From NCBI GenBank assembly GCA_049518415.1, contig JBEKRX010000040.1, forward strand, positions 1-64,000: a DNA stretch of 64,000 bases, given 5' to 3'. The stretch is from CAVQND01 sp049518415. GTDB taxonomy: Bacteria > Verrucomicrobiota > Verrucomicrobiia > Limisphaerales > UBA8199. Below the pieces are notes generated by a model. It searched no databases. It was not told the origin of the DNA and saw only the letters and a list, made by a program, of their open reading frames with translations. Below are positions 1 to 8,112 of this stretch, in pieces. Every line of letters begins with the position of its first letter. The stretch's first letter is position 1. The position numbers and the translations under genes are program-made.

Positions 1-360
1 TGGCCCTTCCTGGGCGGCATCGCCCGGCAGAACCGGATGAAAGCCATCGAGATTGGCGGCACGCTCGATCACGTCCATATCCTGCTGTCCCTACCGGCGA
101 CCCTCTCGATTGCCCAAGCCCTCCAGCTCCTCAAGGGCGCCTCCTCGAGGTGGGTCCATGAAACCTTCCCGGAGCACCGGCGATTCCGCTGGCAGGAGAA
201 GTATGGCGCCTTCAGCGTGAGCGTGTCGCAATTGGACAAGGCCATCCGCTACATCCAAGGCCAGGAGCAGCACCATCGGCGCAAGACATTCCAGGAGGAG
301 TTTCTGGCCCTCCTCAAGAGGCATCGGATTGAGTACGACGAGCGCTATTTGTGGGATTGA
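1..360 (+). CDS. IS200/IS605-type transposase (Y1/HUH family), 3' part only
   Basis: The reading frame is open from base 1, so the gene begins before the window; 119 codons are seen. The product is the C-terminal part of a single-strand DNA transposase of the Transposase_17 (Y1_Tnp) family, which nicks DNA through a catalytic tyrosine. The HUH metal-binding motif is visible as DHVHILL (about residues 23-29 of the fragment), and the likely nucleophile is the Tyr of AIRYIQGQ, the usual Y-I-x-x-Q context. The end (EYDERYLWD) is typical of family members. A cluster of three short hairpins lies directly downstream, which fits the habit of these enzymes of sitting beside palindromic repeats. Whether it is active cannot be judged without the N-terminus. 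Confidence 0.85.
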   Translation, partial: WPFLGGIARQNRMKAIEIGGTLDHVHILLSLPATLSIAQALQLLKGASSRWVHETFPEHRRFRWQEKYGAFSVSVSQLDKAIRYIQGQEQHHRRKTFQEEFLALLKRHRIEYDERYLWD

Positions 361-450
361 GCTTCAAGCGTCCCTTCGGGACGCGGGCCCTTTGGGCGTC
401 CTACCCGGCGCTGAAGCGCCGGGCTATTCTCGGGATGTCCCTCCGGGACA
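361..450. repeat. Cluster of three short hairpins downstream of the transposase
   Basis: Three perfect palindromes follow the stop codon. CGTCCC-TTC-GGGACG is at 369-383. CCCGGCGCT with AGCGCCGGG (9-bp arms, 2-nt loop) is at 404-423. GTCCC-TCC-GGGAC is at 437-449. The spacing and the CCCGGCGC...GCGCCGGG core resemble REP-type elements that accompany IS200-like/RAYT transposases. The arrangement could equally terminate transposase transcription, but there is no T-run. Confidence 0.6.
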
Positions 451-790
451 AAGCGTGAAGTCGACCCCGCGCGAGCATTCACATCAAACCTGATCCAGCA
501 CCTGAAGAGTTACTCTGCTTGGTACTTTTGGATCAGATCCCGGGGCTTGACGCATTCATTGAGCCTGGTACCATGCGGGTTGGAATGAGCGAGATGCAAA
601 ACGAATTCTCCTTCACGCCTGCAGGGTCAATGAGGGGGCGGAGGAAAGGCGGGCAGGACCTAATGGCCGTTTGCCACGATGCCCGAAAGGGCAGAAACAG
701 CGGAAGCCATTGGTCTCAACCGGTCGCGGTTCCGTTCCACTCGACCAGTCCGTATCAGCACGAAGCCCCAGCGAATCGAGGACACAGAAC
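451..790. other. Non-coding stretch upstream of the helicase gene
   Basis: No convincing gene. One frame is open from 671 into the helicase gene, but the protein-like part only begins at 791. I see no clear promoter or repeat here. Confidence 0.5.
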
Positions 791-3700
791 ATGCACCTGA
801 CCGTCCGCATGGCGTGGCATGACACCGACTGGAATGGCGCGGTCTGCCGCGACCCACAGGCGAACACCTACTGTGTGGGCGCCCATTCACTCTTGTCGGG
901 CCGCATAGAGAAGAAGAGAAACCTGGCGTTCGAGACAGACAAGGCCACGAAACCTGTGTGCAGCCTCGCGCCAGATAAGGTTCCGCCCTGCTATTGGTCC
1001 ATCAATGCCTTCGGAAAGGACAAGATCAATGTTGTCCACACCCACGCCTTCTCGTGGCTGAACATCGCAGGCATTCCGGAGACCCTTCACCCGAACTCCG
1101 TGTTCACATGGCCGTTCAAACTCTCGTACGTCCACGACTCGAAGAACAAGGCCAGGAACGGCAACTACCCCCCCGATCTGGAAGAACGAATCCGAAAATT
1201 CACAGGGAAGCTCACCACCGGCGAGTCCATCATGTTCTTCTACGCCAATTACGATAACCCCGTGTCAGCCGACGACATGCGTTACCTGCTGCTCGGCTGC
1301 TCCGTGATCGCCACACCGCCGAAGACCACTCGCTTCCAGTTCACCGCTGAGCGCCTTAAGGAGATCCGCGGGCAGTCCAAGACGATGAAGAACTTCCCGA
1401 CGATCAACTGGGCGCTGCAAGTCACGCACGACCCAACACAGACGATCCTTTTGCCATACCGCCAGTACCTTGCCCACATCGCCGCCAATCCGGACGATGA
1501 GAATCTCCTCACCGACATGCGCGTCATCATCGAGGAGGGATCGCTGATCTCCGGCTTCAAGTACGTCGCCATGGATATCGACGACGACAAGTGCCTCTAC
1601 CTGCTCTACAAGCTCCGGAAGGCCATCAAGAAGATGCAGGACCACAAAGGCACTGTGGTCAACAGCGACTTCGCGCAGGAAGAGGCGAGAGTCAACGCTC
1701 TGATCGAAAAGGCATGGCAGAAGCGCGGCCTGTATCCTTCACTGCCGAGAATCTTGAAACGCTTCCTCCCCGACGAAGATTGCGTGAAACTGGCCGGCGC
1801 CCTCGTGAGCGCAACCAACCCCAAGCACGATCTCCATGCCGTCCTCACAGACATCGCAGAAAAGGAAGAAGTGCCGAAGGCCCTTGAACCCCACGAAGAC
1901 ACACTCCTTGATCTCGCCGACACCCGCGGTTTCAAGAACAACCTCGCCGCGCTGGTCAAATTGAGCCTCTTCAACCTCACCGCGCACCAGATTGACAAGA
2001 TCGTCGCCGACCCGGCGCTCATGAAGGGGCTACCAGCAAACCCCTATATCCTCTTCGAAGAGTACCAACCAGACGACGATGCACACCTCGACGAACCTGA
2101 CCTGATGGACGAAGCTATCGATCTCTACAAAGTGGATGTCGGCATGATTCCAGACCGCAAGTTCGTCAAGCGCCACCGCGAAATCCAGAACCTCAAGGAA
2201 GACAGCCCGCAACGGATTCGCGCCGTGGTTGCCGACTACCTCACCCGCATCGGCAGCCTAGGCGGTCACTGCTATGACCACGTCGAGAACGTGCTCAACG
2301 AAGCCGAAGAGCACCCCCTGATCTACAGGAATGACATCCTGATCGACCGCGCTGCCATCACGACGCTGCAGGACGACTACAAGAGCCATTTCATTGAGAA
2401 ATTGACGATGGTTTCCCAAGACGGGACCACCTACTTCTACCTGAAGCGCATCCGCGACGCTGAACTGCAGGTCAAGAGGATGGTCGAGGAACTGACCCGG
2501 AAACGTGCTGGCCACAAGAAACCGAAGCCCGACTTCAAGGGCCATATCCAACAGAGCGTCGAGAAACTCAGCAAGAAGATTCCCGGCTTTGATGAGGCAC
2601 TGTTCCGGGAGGAACGAACAAGGCTCTACGCCCACATTCTGAAGAAGTCCCTGTTCCTTCTCACCGGCCGCCCTGGCTCCGGCAAAACATTTGAAGTGAC
2701 CAAGATCATCGAAACCTTGCTCGGCGCCGGTGAGGACGTAACCGTCCTCGCCCCGACCGGCAAGGCGGCTCTTCGCTTGTCCCAGAACATCGCGGAAAGA
2801 ACCGATAAAGGTCTGAAAGCGGACACCATAGATCGGTTCCTTTTCAAGAACGAGTTCGGCTGGGCCTACGATGACTGGGACACCCTTGATGACCTGCAGA
2901 ACAGCAAGAAGATTACCGTAGAAAACCTCGTCATCGACGAATCGTCCATGATCGATCTCGAGAAGCTCAAGACGCTGCTATCCTCTATACGCTTCGACAA
3001 GGAATTTCCACGCCGCATCATCATGGTCGGCGACGAGAATCAACTTCCACCCATCGGTTTCGGCAAACCATTCCACGACATCGTCACCCACATCCAGGAA
3101 CAGGAAGATCTTGAACCCGAGCATTACGTCAACCTCCGGTCCAACTGCCGGCAGGAGAACGACCCCAGGATACTCCAACTCGCCGAGGTCTTCACCGACA
3201 AGAAGCGGTACTACGAGGAAGCCCTGGACATGCTCGACAAGACAGGCCCGCTCGGCGGCGGCTTGACGATTCACCGGTGGCGCACCCGCCAAGAGCTCGA
3301 CGAGCTGATTATGAGGACCATCAAGGGTCTCTTGCCGACCGGCACCGACGACGAAGGCAACCCCCTCACACCACGCCAGGCGTTCAACCGCGTCCTCGGC
3401 CTGTACGACAGCGGTTACGTAAACAACCAGGACTACGAGTTCCGGGACCGCCTCAAACTGGATCGGGTTCAGTGCCTCAGCCCGTATAGGGGCGGGTACG
3501 GTGGAACGGTCACCGTCAACAGCGCCATCCAGACAACGTTTCGCAAGGATAATGATTCCCCCGAGCTCAGTCCGTTCTACCACTCCGATAAGGTAATCCG
3601 GATTGCCAACTGGTACCAGGGGTGGGGAGAAGACCGCAAACTCGTCCTCTCAAATGGCTCAATCGGCATCATCACCGGAGAGGGGAACAAACGGAGGTAC

Positions 3701-4402
3701 TATTTCCCCGATGCTGAAAAGCCGTTTTTCTATCTGGACAACGAGGAAAACCTTGATCTCGCATACGCCATTACCGTTCATAAGGCCCAAGGCAGCGACT
3801 TCGAGCACGTCCTGTTGGTCATCCCCGAGCGCCTCACCCTCCTGACGAAGGAACTGGTCTACACGGCCCTCACGCGGTCAAGGCGGCAACTTACGATCTT
3901 CCTGCAACAGGCGGAAGAAAATCTCCTTGAGATTGCCCGCAACCGCTCCAGCCTCCTCACTCGCAATACATCCGTTTTCTCCGCGCCAGCGGACAACAAG
4001 AGCGGCTACCAGCCCGCCAAGGGTGTCTTCGTCAAGTCGCGGATCGAATACATCATCTACAAGGCCCTGGAGCGAAGCGGGCTGAAGTTCAAGTACGAAG
4101 AGAAACTCCCGCTCGCCAAGCGCACCTATGCCATCAAACCTGACTTCACGATTTATTTCGAAGACAAGACCCGCATCTTCTGGGAGCATCTTGGCAAGCT
4201 TGACTGCCGGAAGTATTCGCGTGATTGGCAGCGCCGCCTGACCGACTTCAAAGACCACGGCCTGTTCGATGCCCTCGTCACCACCGACGATCTTGTGGGA
4301 ATCGATAACGAGAAACTCGACCAGGTCATCCAGGACATCCGGCGACGTAAACCTGCCAACACCAAAGGCAACGCCTTCTCGAACCACCATTACCGGCTTT
4401 AA
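791..4402 (+). CDS. Large RecD/PIF1-like superfamily 1 helicase with C-terminal nuclease-like domain
   Basis: A 1203-residue protein. The frame is open further upstream, but I choose ATG 791 because the sequence becomes protein-like there (MHLTVRMAWHD) and GAGG lies about 9 nt before it. Residues 1-600 match no family I can name. An SF1B helicase core follows: Walker A GRPGSGKT near residue 625, Walker B NLVIDESSM near 712, motif III IIMVGDENQLPPIG, and the UvrD_C_2-type end AYAITVHKAQGSDF (about 996) with VYTALTRSRR. The last 130 residues carry KPDFTIYF followed by IFWEHLGKLD (about 1130), a pattern seen in restriction-like PD-(D/E)XK nucleases fused to helicases. The likely role is ATP-driven DNA unwinding with cleavage, perhaps in defence or repair; this is inferred. 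It stands alone except for a small zinc-finger gene 67 nt downstream. Confidence 0.8.
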   Translation: MHLTVRMAWHDTDWNGAVCRDPQANTYCVGAHSLLSGRIEKKRNLAFETDKATKPVCSLAPDKVPPCYWSINAFGKDKINVVHTHAFSWLNIAGIPETLHPNSVFTWPFKLSYVHDSKNKARNGNYPPDLEERIRKFTGKLTTGESIMFFYANYDNPVSADDMRYLLLGCSVIATPPKTTRFQFTAERLKEIRGQSKTMKNFPTINWALQVTHDPTQTILLPYRQYLAHIAANPDDENLLTDMRVIIEEGSLISGFKYVAMDIDDDKCLYLLYKLRKAIKKMQDHKGTVVNSDFAQEEARVNALIEKAWQKRGLYPSLPRILKRFLPDEDCVKLAGALVSATNPKHDLHAVLTDIAEKEEVPKALEPHEDTLLDLADTRGFKNNLAALVKLSLFNLTAHQIDKIVADPALMKGLPANPYILFEEYQPDDDAHLDEPDLMDEAIDLYKVDVGMIPDRKFVKRHREIQNLKEDSPQRIRAVVADYLTRIGSLGGHCYDHVENVLNEAEEHPLIYRNDILIDRAAITTLQDDYKSHFIEKLTMVSQDGTTYFYLKRIRDAELQVKRMVEELTRKRAGHKKPKPDFKGHIQQSVEKLSKKIPGFDEALFREERTRLYAHILKKSLFLLTGRPGSGKTFEVTKIIETLLGAGEDVTVLAPTGKAALRLSQNIAERTDKGLKADTIDRFLFKNEFGWAYDDWDTLDDLQNSKKITVENLVIDESSMIDLEKLKTLLSSIRFDKEFPRRIIMVGDENQLPPIGFGKPFHDIVTHIQEQEDLEPEHYVNLRSNCRQENDPRILQLAEVFTDKKRYYEEALDMLDKTGPLGGGLTIHRWRTRQELDELIMRTIKGLLPTGTDDEGNPLTPRQAFNRVLGLYDSGYVNNQDYEFRDRLKLDRVQCLSPYRGGYGGTVTVNSAIQTTFRKDNDSPELSPFYHSDKVIRIANWYQGWGEDRKLVLSNGSIGIITGEGNKRRYYFPDAEKPFFYLDNEENLDLAYAITVHKAQGSDFEHVLLVIPERLTLLTKELVYTALTRSRRQLTIFLQQAEENLLEIARNRSSLLTRNTSVFSAPADNKSGYQPAKGVFVKSRIEYIIYKALERSGLKFKYEEKLPLAKRTYAIKPDFTIYFEDKTRIFWEHLGKLDCRKYSRDWQRRLTDFKDHGLFDALVTTDDLVGIDNEKLDQVIQDIRRRKPANTKGNAFSNHHYRL

Positions 4403-4469
4403 CTACTGATCGACCAGCGCAGCGCCAAAACCGCCCGCGCGGCAAAAAGGGGAATTCCTATCAATATTT

Positions 4470-4673
4470 ATGGGAAAAAAATGCTGCGACGTGTGTAATA
4501 CTCACCTTCTGGCCGAGATGTTCGGAACCGGGAGTGGAAAGGTGGAATGCGATGGATGCAGCGGTCGTGGAAAAGACCGTGACGGTGATCTATGCACTCT
4601 TTGCGATGGCACAGGCAGGGTCACTTGTCCTAAGTGCCACGGGGAAGGACGGATTGATGATAATGACGATTAG
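4470..4673 (+). CDS. Small DnaJ-type zinc-finger protein
   Basis: A 67-residue protein made almost entirely of CXXC pairs: CDVC, CDGCSGRG, CTLCDGTG and CPKCHGEG. The last three fit the CXXCXGXG repeat of the DnaJ/Hsp40 cysteine-rich domain, which binds zinc and unfolded protein. There is no J domain, so it is not a DnaJ. Similar small proteins occur as stand-alone zinc-ribbon factors of unknown role. It lies 67 nt downstream of the helicase-nuclease on the same strand, so co-transcription is possible; the ribosome-binding site is weak (AAGGGG about 18 nt upstream). The cysteine regularity argues for a real gene. Confidence 0.7.
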   Translation: MGKKCCDVCNTHLLAEMFGTGSGKVECDGCSGRGKDRDGDLCTLCDGTGRVTCPKCHGEGRIDDNDD

Positions 4674-4819
4674 GCGGCGGTAGAGCAGAGGATTGATTTT
4701 GCCCGGTGAATTGCTGCCCGGATGGTTTTATCGGAGCGGAATTCGAGAAACAGGTTGAGCCCGTGAGCGGTATCAGGTAACTCCCCGGCACATCGGATCA
4801 GGTAGGAGCGCTCGGGTGA

Positions 4820-4927
4820 GTGACGAGTGAGGAGTGGCGAGGGTCGATGGACCGACCTGGAAGCGCGTCTGAGCTCCGGCGTCACCCGTCCCTGGCGCCT
4901 GGCCGCTCGCCACTCGCCCCTGGTCAC
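4820..4927. repeat. Imperfect inverted repeat at the 3' end of the oxidoreductase gene
   Basis: A 22-nt stretch starting GTGACGAG and ending GTGGCGAG (4820-4841) is partly mirrored at 4906-4927 (CTCGCCACTC...GTCAC). Ten bases pair at the inner ends and four at the outer ends. It overlaps the stop codon of the minus-strand gene, so it could act in termination. It also looks like the word-like low-complexity DNA seen near 60.7 and 61.9 kb. The rest of 4674-4923 shows nothing else. Confidence 0.4.
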
Positions 4928-6279
4928 TCCGGGAACCGGTACGGGGCGCGGTAGTGGTAGCTCAGCAGTTTGTTCGCCTCGGGGTGGCGGGGGAAGCGCT
5001 CGGCCTGGGCGTCCCAGTCCAGGACGCTGTGAGTTTTCAAGGCGATGTTGGCCAGGAGCGTGGCGGTGGTGCTGCGATGGCCGATCTCGATGTCGCAGTT
5101 GCACCTGGTCCGGTTCTTCACGCAATCCAGGAAGTTGCGCGCGTGGTAGGCCGTGTCGGCGGTGGAGGAGCCGCGGACTTTCTGCGGCTCGATTTGCGGT
5201 TTGGCGTCCTTGCGATAGCGCGAATCGAGTTGGCGGGTGAGCGGCGAGAGGGCGGGGAATTCGTCTTGTGAAATCGGGTCGGGCACGACCTCGTAGCCGT
5301 TGCCAAACAGGTAAAGCGTGCCCAGGGTGCCGCGCAGTTCGAGTTCGCAGCCGGGCAGGCTCCAGGTGGCGGCCGTGGCATTGAACTGGGAAAAGGTGAC
5401 CAGCGTGCCGCCGGGATATTGCCAGCAGGCCTCGAGGGTGTCGGGGATTTCCCGGTTGTCCTTCATCCCGGCGGCCTTGAGGCCCAGGGCGGTGACGCAG
5501 AGCGGCGCTTCCGCCCCCAGGGCCCACTGAATGAAGTCAATGTAATGCACGCCGAAGTTGGTGACCTGGCCGCCACTGTAGTCGTAGAACCACCGGAAAC
5601 GGTAGAAGGCGCGGTTCTTGTTGTAAGGCCGCTTGGGCGCGGGGCCGAGCCAGGCCTCCCAGTCCAGGTCCGCCGGCGGATTTTCATCCGGCGGATTGCC
5701 AATGCCGGCCGGCCATTCGTTGTGGATATGGAAAGCGCGGGCCGCCGTCACTTTGCCCAAGCCCCCCTGGCGCACGAAGTCCGCGGCCTGGCGGCAGAGG
5801 GGCACGGAGCGGCGATGGATGCCCACCTGGCAAACGCGGCCATGCCGGCGCACCGCCTCGACCATGCGCCGGCCTTCGGCCACGCAGAGCGAGAGCGGCT
5901 TCTCCACATAGACATCTTTGCCCGCCTGGCAGGCCGCAATCGTCTGGAGGGCGTGCCAGTGGTCGGGCGTGGCGATGACCACCGCGTCCAGTTCCTTAAG
6001 CCCCAGCAGTCGCCGGTAATCCTTGAACTGCCGGGGCGAGCTGCCCGCCTTCTTGGCCGCAAAGTCCAGGTAAGCTTGCGACAGGTCGCAAACGGCCGCG
6101 ACCTCGGCATCCGGCTGTTTGAGAAACGCGTCCAGGACCTGGTCGCCGCGGTTGCCCAAACCGATAAAGCCCAGGCGCACACGGTCGCTGGCGCCGGCCG
6201 CGCGCGCCGCCCCAAGCGCGCTCGTCGCCCCAGCCAGGATTACACTCTTGGTAAAATCACGTCGCGTCCACGCATTCAT
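4924..6279 (-). CDS. Tat-exported Gfo/Idh/MocA-family oxidoreductase
   Basis: A 451-residue NAD(P)-dependent sugar or polyol dehydrogenase-like protein. I start it at ATG 6279 because this gives a twin-arginine signal (TRRDFTKSVILAGATSALG, residues 5-23); the frame is open further upstream but runs into a nonamer repeat. The Rossmann motif GFIGLGNRG is at residues 37-45 and the family signature EKP at 126-128. The second half contains the Gfo/Idh alpha/beta domain (GGQVTNFGVHYIDFIQWALG). Family members oxidise or reduce sugar hydroxyls. Exported versions are abundant in Planctomycetes and Verrucomicrobia, where substrates are mostly unknown. It stands alone here. Confidence 0.88.
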   Translation of the reverse strand: MNAWTRRDFTKSVILAGATSALGAARAAGASDRVRLGFIGLGNRGDQVLDAFLKQPDAEVAAVCDLSQAYLDFAAKKAGSSPRQFKDYRRLLGLKELDAVVIATPDHWHALQTIAACQAGKDVYVEKPLSLCVAEGRRMVEAVRRHGRVCQVGIHRRSVPLCRQAADFVRQGGLGKVTAARAFHIHNEWPAGIGNPPDENPPADLDWEAWLGPAPKRPYNKNRAFYRFRWFYDYSGGQVTNFGVHYIDFIQWALGAEAPLCVTALGLKAAGMKDNREIPDTLEACWQYPGGTLVTFSQFNATAATWSLPGCELELRGTLGTLYLFGNGYEVVPDPISQDEFPALSPLTRQLDSRYRKDAKPQIEPQKVRGSSTADTAYHARNFLDCVKNRTRCNCDIEIGHRSTTATLLANIALKTHSVLDWDAQAERFPRHPEANKLLSYHYRAPYRFPE

Positions 6280-6449
6280 AGCCGGTTTTCCATTCCCGGC
6301 AAGGCTGAGGCAAGAGGAGCGTCCGGAGCAAGCGAAAACTCCGCCGCCCGGCAGGTTGTCGCATCCTGGGCGGAGCCGGGGAAGCGCTTGGCTGCGGCGA
6401 GGAGAGCGACAAGGCGTTGTGCTGAGGTGTGGCATTCCTTTTAGGCCGC

Positions 6450-6682
6450 GGCCCGGCCAGTTTTTTGGAAAAAATAGCCAATGTGGGCAATCCAGCCAAT
6501 GTGGCCAATGCGGTGGTGCGCCAGGCTGGGGCATGTGGCCAATGGAGCCGATGTGGCCAATGGAGCCGATGTGGCCAATGCAGCCAATGTGGCCGATGGG
6601 GTGCTGCGCCAGGTGGCGGTCCCGCCGCGGCGGGACGCCGCCGTGGTTCTCTGGCCGGCTTTATTTGCTACTAATTCTTTAG
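6450..6682. repeat. Composite nonamer-array repeat element, copy A
   Basis: The element begins with GGCCAGTTTTTTGGAAAAAAT (6456-6476). It continues as a period-9 array of GCCAATGTG-like units (GATGTGGCC AATGGAGCC repeated, clearest at 6541-6597). Next comes a GC-rich block, GCGCCAGGTGGCGGTCCCGCC and then GCGGCGGGACGCC, and it ends in GGCTTTATTTGCTACTAATTC (6657-6677). The same ordered parts recur at 54.4 and 55.5 kb. It lies upstream of the oxidoreductase start and makes spurious Ala/Asn/Val-rich frames. Confidence 0.75.
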
Positions 6683-7166
6683 AGGCATCGGGAAAGGGGG
6701 TCTGGAGAGCAACGGGAAGGCCGGAAAACGCTTTCGAGATAATTGCGCGACCAGGGCGGCCGTCCCTCACGGACCGTGAGGAAAATCGCCCCGCTTTCCC
6801 TCAACTACGCTGGCGGCGCTCAGATGGGGACAAAGGCGCACCCATCGCGCCTCCCTTATTGGCAGGGCGGCCAGGGAAAGAAAAGCGGCGAGCGAACTAA
6901 CGATACCAGGAATTGACCCTTTTGGGACGCGCATCACGTGGCCCCAGGCCACCCTTTAATCAGGCGTGGCAACTGCCCAAAATGGCATTGACTTTCCTGC
7001 GGATTGGGCGTTCAATTGCTGCGATATGACAATTTAGCGGGGCGGTTCGGTCAGGCAGAAAACCGCGAATTTTTCGATACCAGAGCCGCCAGACGCCCGC
7101 GCCGCTCGGCGCGGCCTCGCGTGCCTCTGGTATGGGCCGCTCCCTGCTGGCATCAACGGGACGTTT
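6683..7166. other. Non-coding stretch before the zinc-ribbon/FRG-SET cassette
   Basis: No gene recognised. The only feature I can offer is a possible promoter at 6988-7016, listed separately. The short open frames here have no family resemblance. Confidence 0.5.
6988..7016 (+). promoter_or_regulatory. Possible sigma-70-type promoter for the zinc-ribbon/FRG-SET pair
   Basis: TTGACT (6988-6993), 17 nt, then TTCAAT (7011-7016): 5/6 and 4/6 matches to the usual -35 and -10 boxes. It lies about 150 nt before the first gene of the cassette. In a high-GC genome such matches are not frequent, but this remains a guess. Confidence 0.35.
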
Positions 7167-8108
7167 ATGAGAAGCATGAGAAGTGCCTGCCTGCAAAGCT
7201 GGCTTTCGCAACTAACAGCCGGTGTTGCGTTGCTCGCCTCGACCGCCAGTTTCACGGGGTTCTGCGCCGAGCCGGGCAAACCACCCGCCGGCGCAAGTGG
7301 CAAGCTGATTCAACCCGCCCTCGGAGCGGCGGACGGCATCCTGGGTATCATTCTTCCGGCGCTCCTGTGTGCGCTTGGGCTGGTACTAATTTGGGTCTTG
7401 CAACGGTGTGAAGCCTCGGCGCGGAGGAGGCGTTTCGCTCAAGGTGGCGAGGTTTACATTAAGTCAAAGTGCCGCGACTGCGGCGGGCCGATTGAGTTCC
7501 CTGCACACGGCTTGGGGGAGTGGGTCGAATGCCCTCATTGCAGCTTCACTATCGAGTTGCGAAAACTGGGACTGATGTACCGGCTCCGCTGTTGGTTTGG
7601 AAGCCTTTGGTCTCGGCGGGCCAGTTTTGGCTGGAAATGGGCGGCTGTGCTCATCGCCATGATGGTATGCGGGACGGCTTTGTTGATCTACACAGACCTG
7701 AAATCGCAGTCCGCAGAACGCGCCAGAATAGAAAGCACGAGAAACTTCTGGCTTGAGCAACAAGCAGAAGAAATGGCTCGGGCAAATGAGATAGCTCTGG
7801 ATGCCGCTGCCCAGCGACCACTACAGGCTTTTGACGAGGCGCTCCAACGGAGCAACGAGGAGTACGACAGGAATCAACAATTGCGGGAAATGCGGAGAGC
7901 AAACGACATAGCTGACCGGGCGGCCTTCGCTCAGCGAATGGAGGCTATCGGGCGGGACTCCGCTGCTCACCAAGCAGGCATCGATCAGCTAATGCAGGCT
8001 TCGCGGCAGGAGTTGAGAGAGATATACGCTCCGAAGCCTCCGAAGCGCTGGATCTCGCATTACAATTCGCTCACCAGGCAGTGGGAGTGGACGGCATCGG
8101 ACTATTAA
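7167..8108 (+). CDS. Membrane protein with zinc ribbon and coiled-coil tail
   Basis: A 313-residue protein of no named family. It has a hydrophobic N-terminus (about residues 12-32, possible signal peptide), a membrane segment near 58-78 (LGIILPALLCALGLVLIWVL) and a zinc ribbon near 97-130. The ribbon has two CXXC pairs, CRDCGGPIEFP and ECPHCSF, a common style in Verrucomicrobia. Another membrane segment follows near 150-172 (AAVLIAMMVCGTALLIY). The last 130 residues are charged and rich in Ala, Glu, Arg and Gln, fitting a coiled coil. Its stop is 4 nt before the next ATG, so the two are almost certainly co-translated. Inference: it may anchor or sense for the FRG-SET partner. Confidence 0.7.
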   Translation: MRSMRSACLQSWLSQLTAGVALLASTASFTGFCAEPGKPPAGASGKLIQPALGAADGILGIILPALLCALGLVLIWVLQRCEASARRRRFAQGGEVYIKSKCRDCGGPIEFPAHGLGEWVECPHCSFTIELRKLGLMYRLRCWFGSLWSRRASFGWKWAAVLIAMMVCGTALLIYTDLKSQSAERARIESTRNFWLEQQAEEMARANEIALDAAAQRPLQAFDEALQRSNEEYDRNQQLREMRRANDIADRAAFAQRMEAIGRDSAAHQAGIDQLMQASRQELREIYAPKPPKRWISHYNSLTRQWEWTASDY

Positions 8109-8112
8109 CGCC

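Noticed and set aside
6481..6597. CRISPR-like array
   Set aside because: The period is 9 bp with no unique spacers; same for 14648-14683 and 54400-54540.
6441..6770. Minus-strand frame with repeated LATSAPLATSAP
   Set aside because: Translation of the nonamer array, not a protein.
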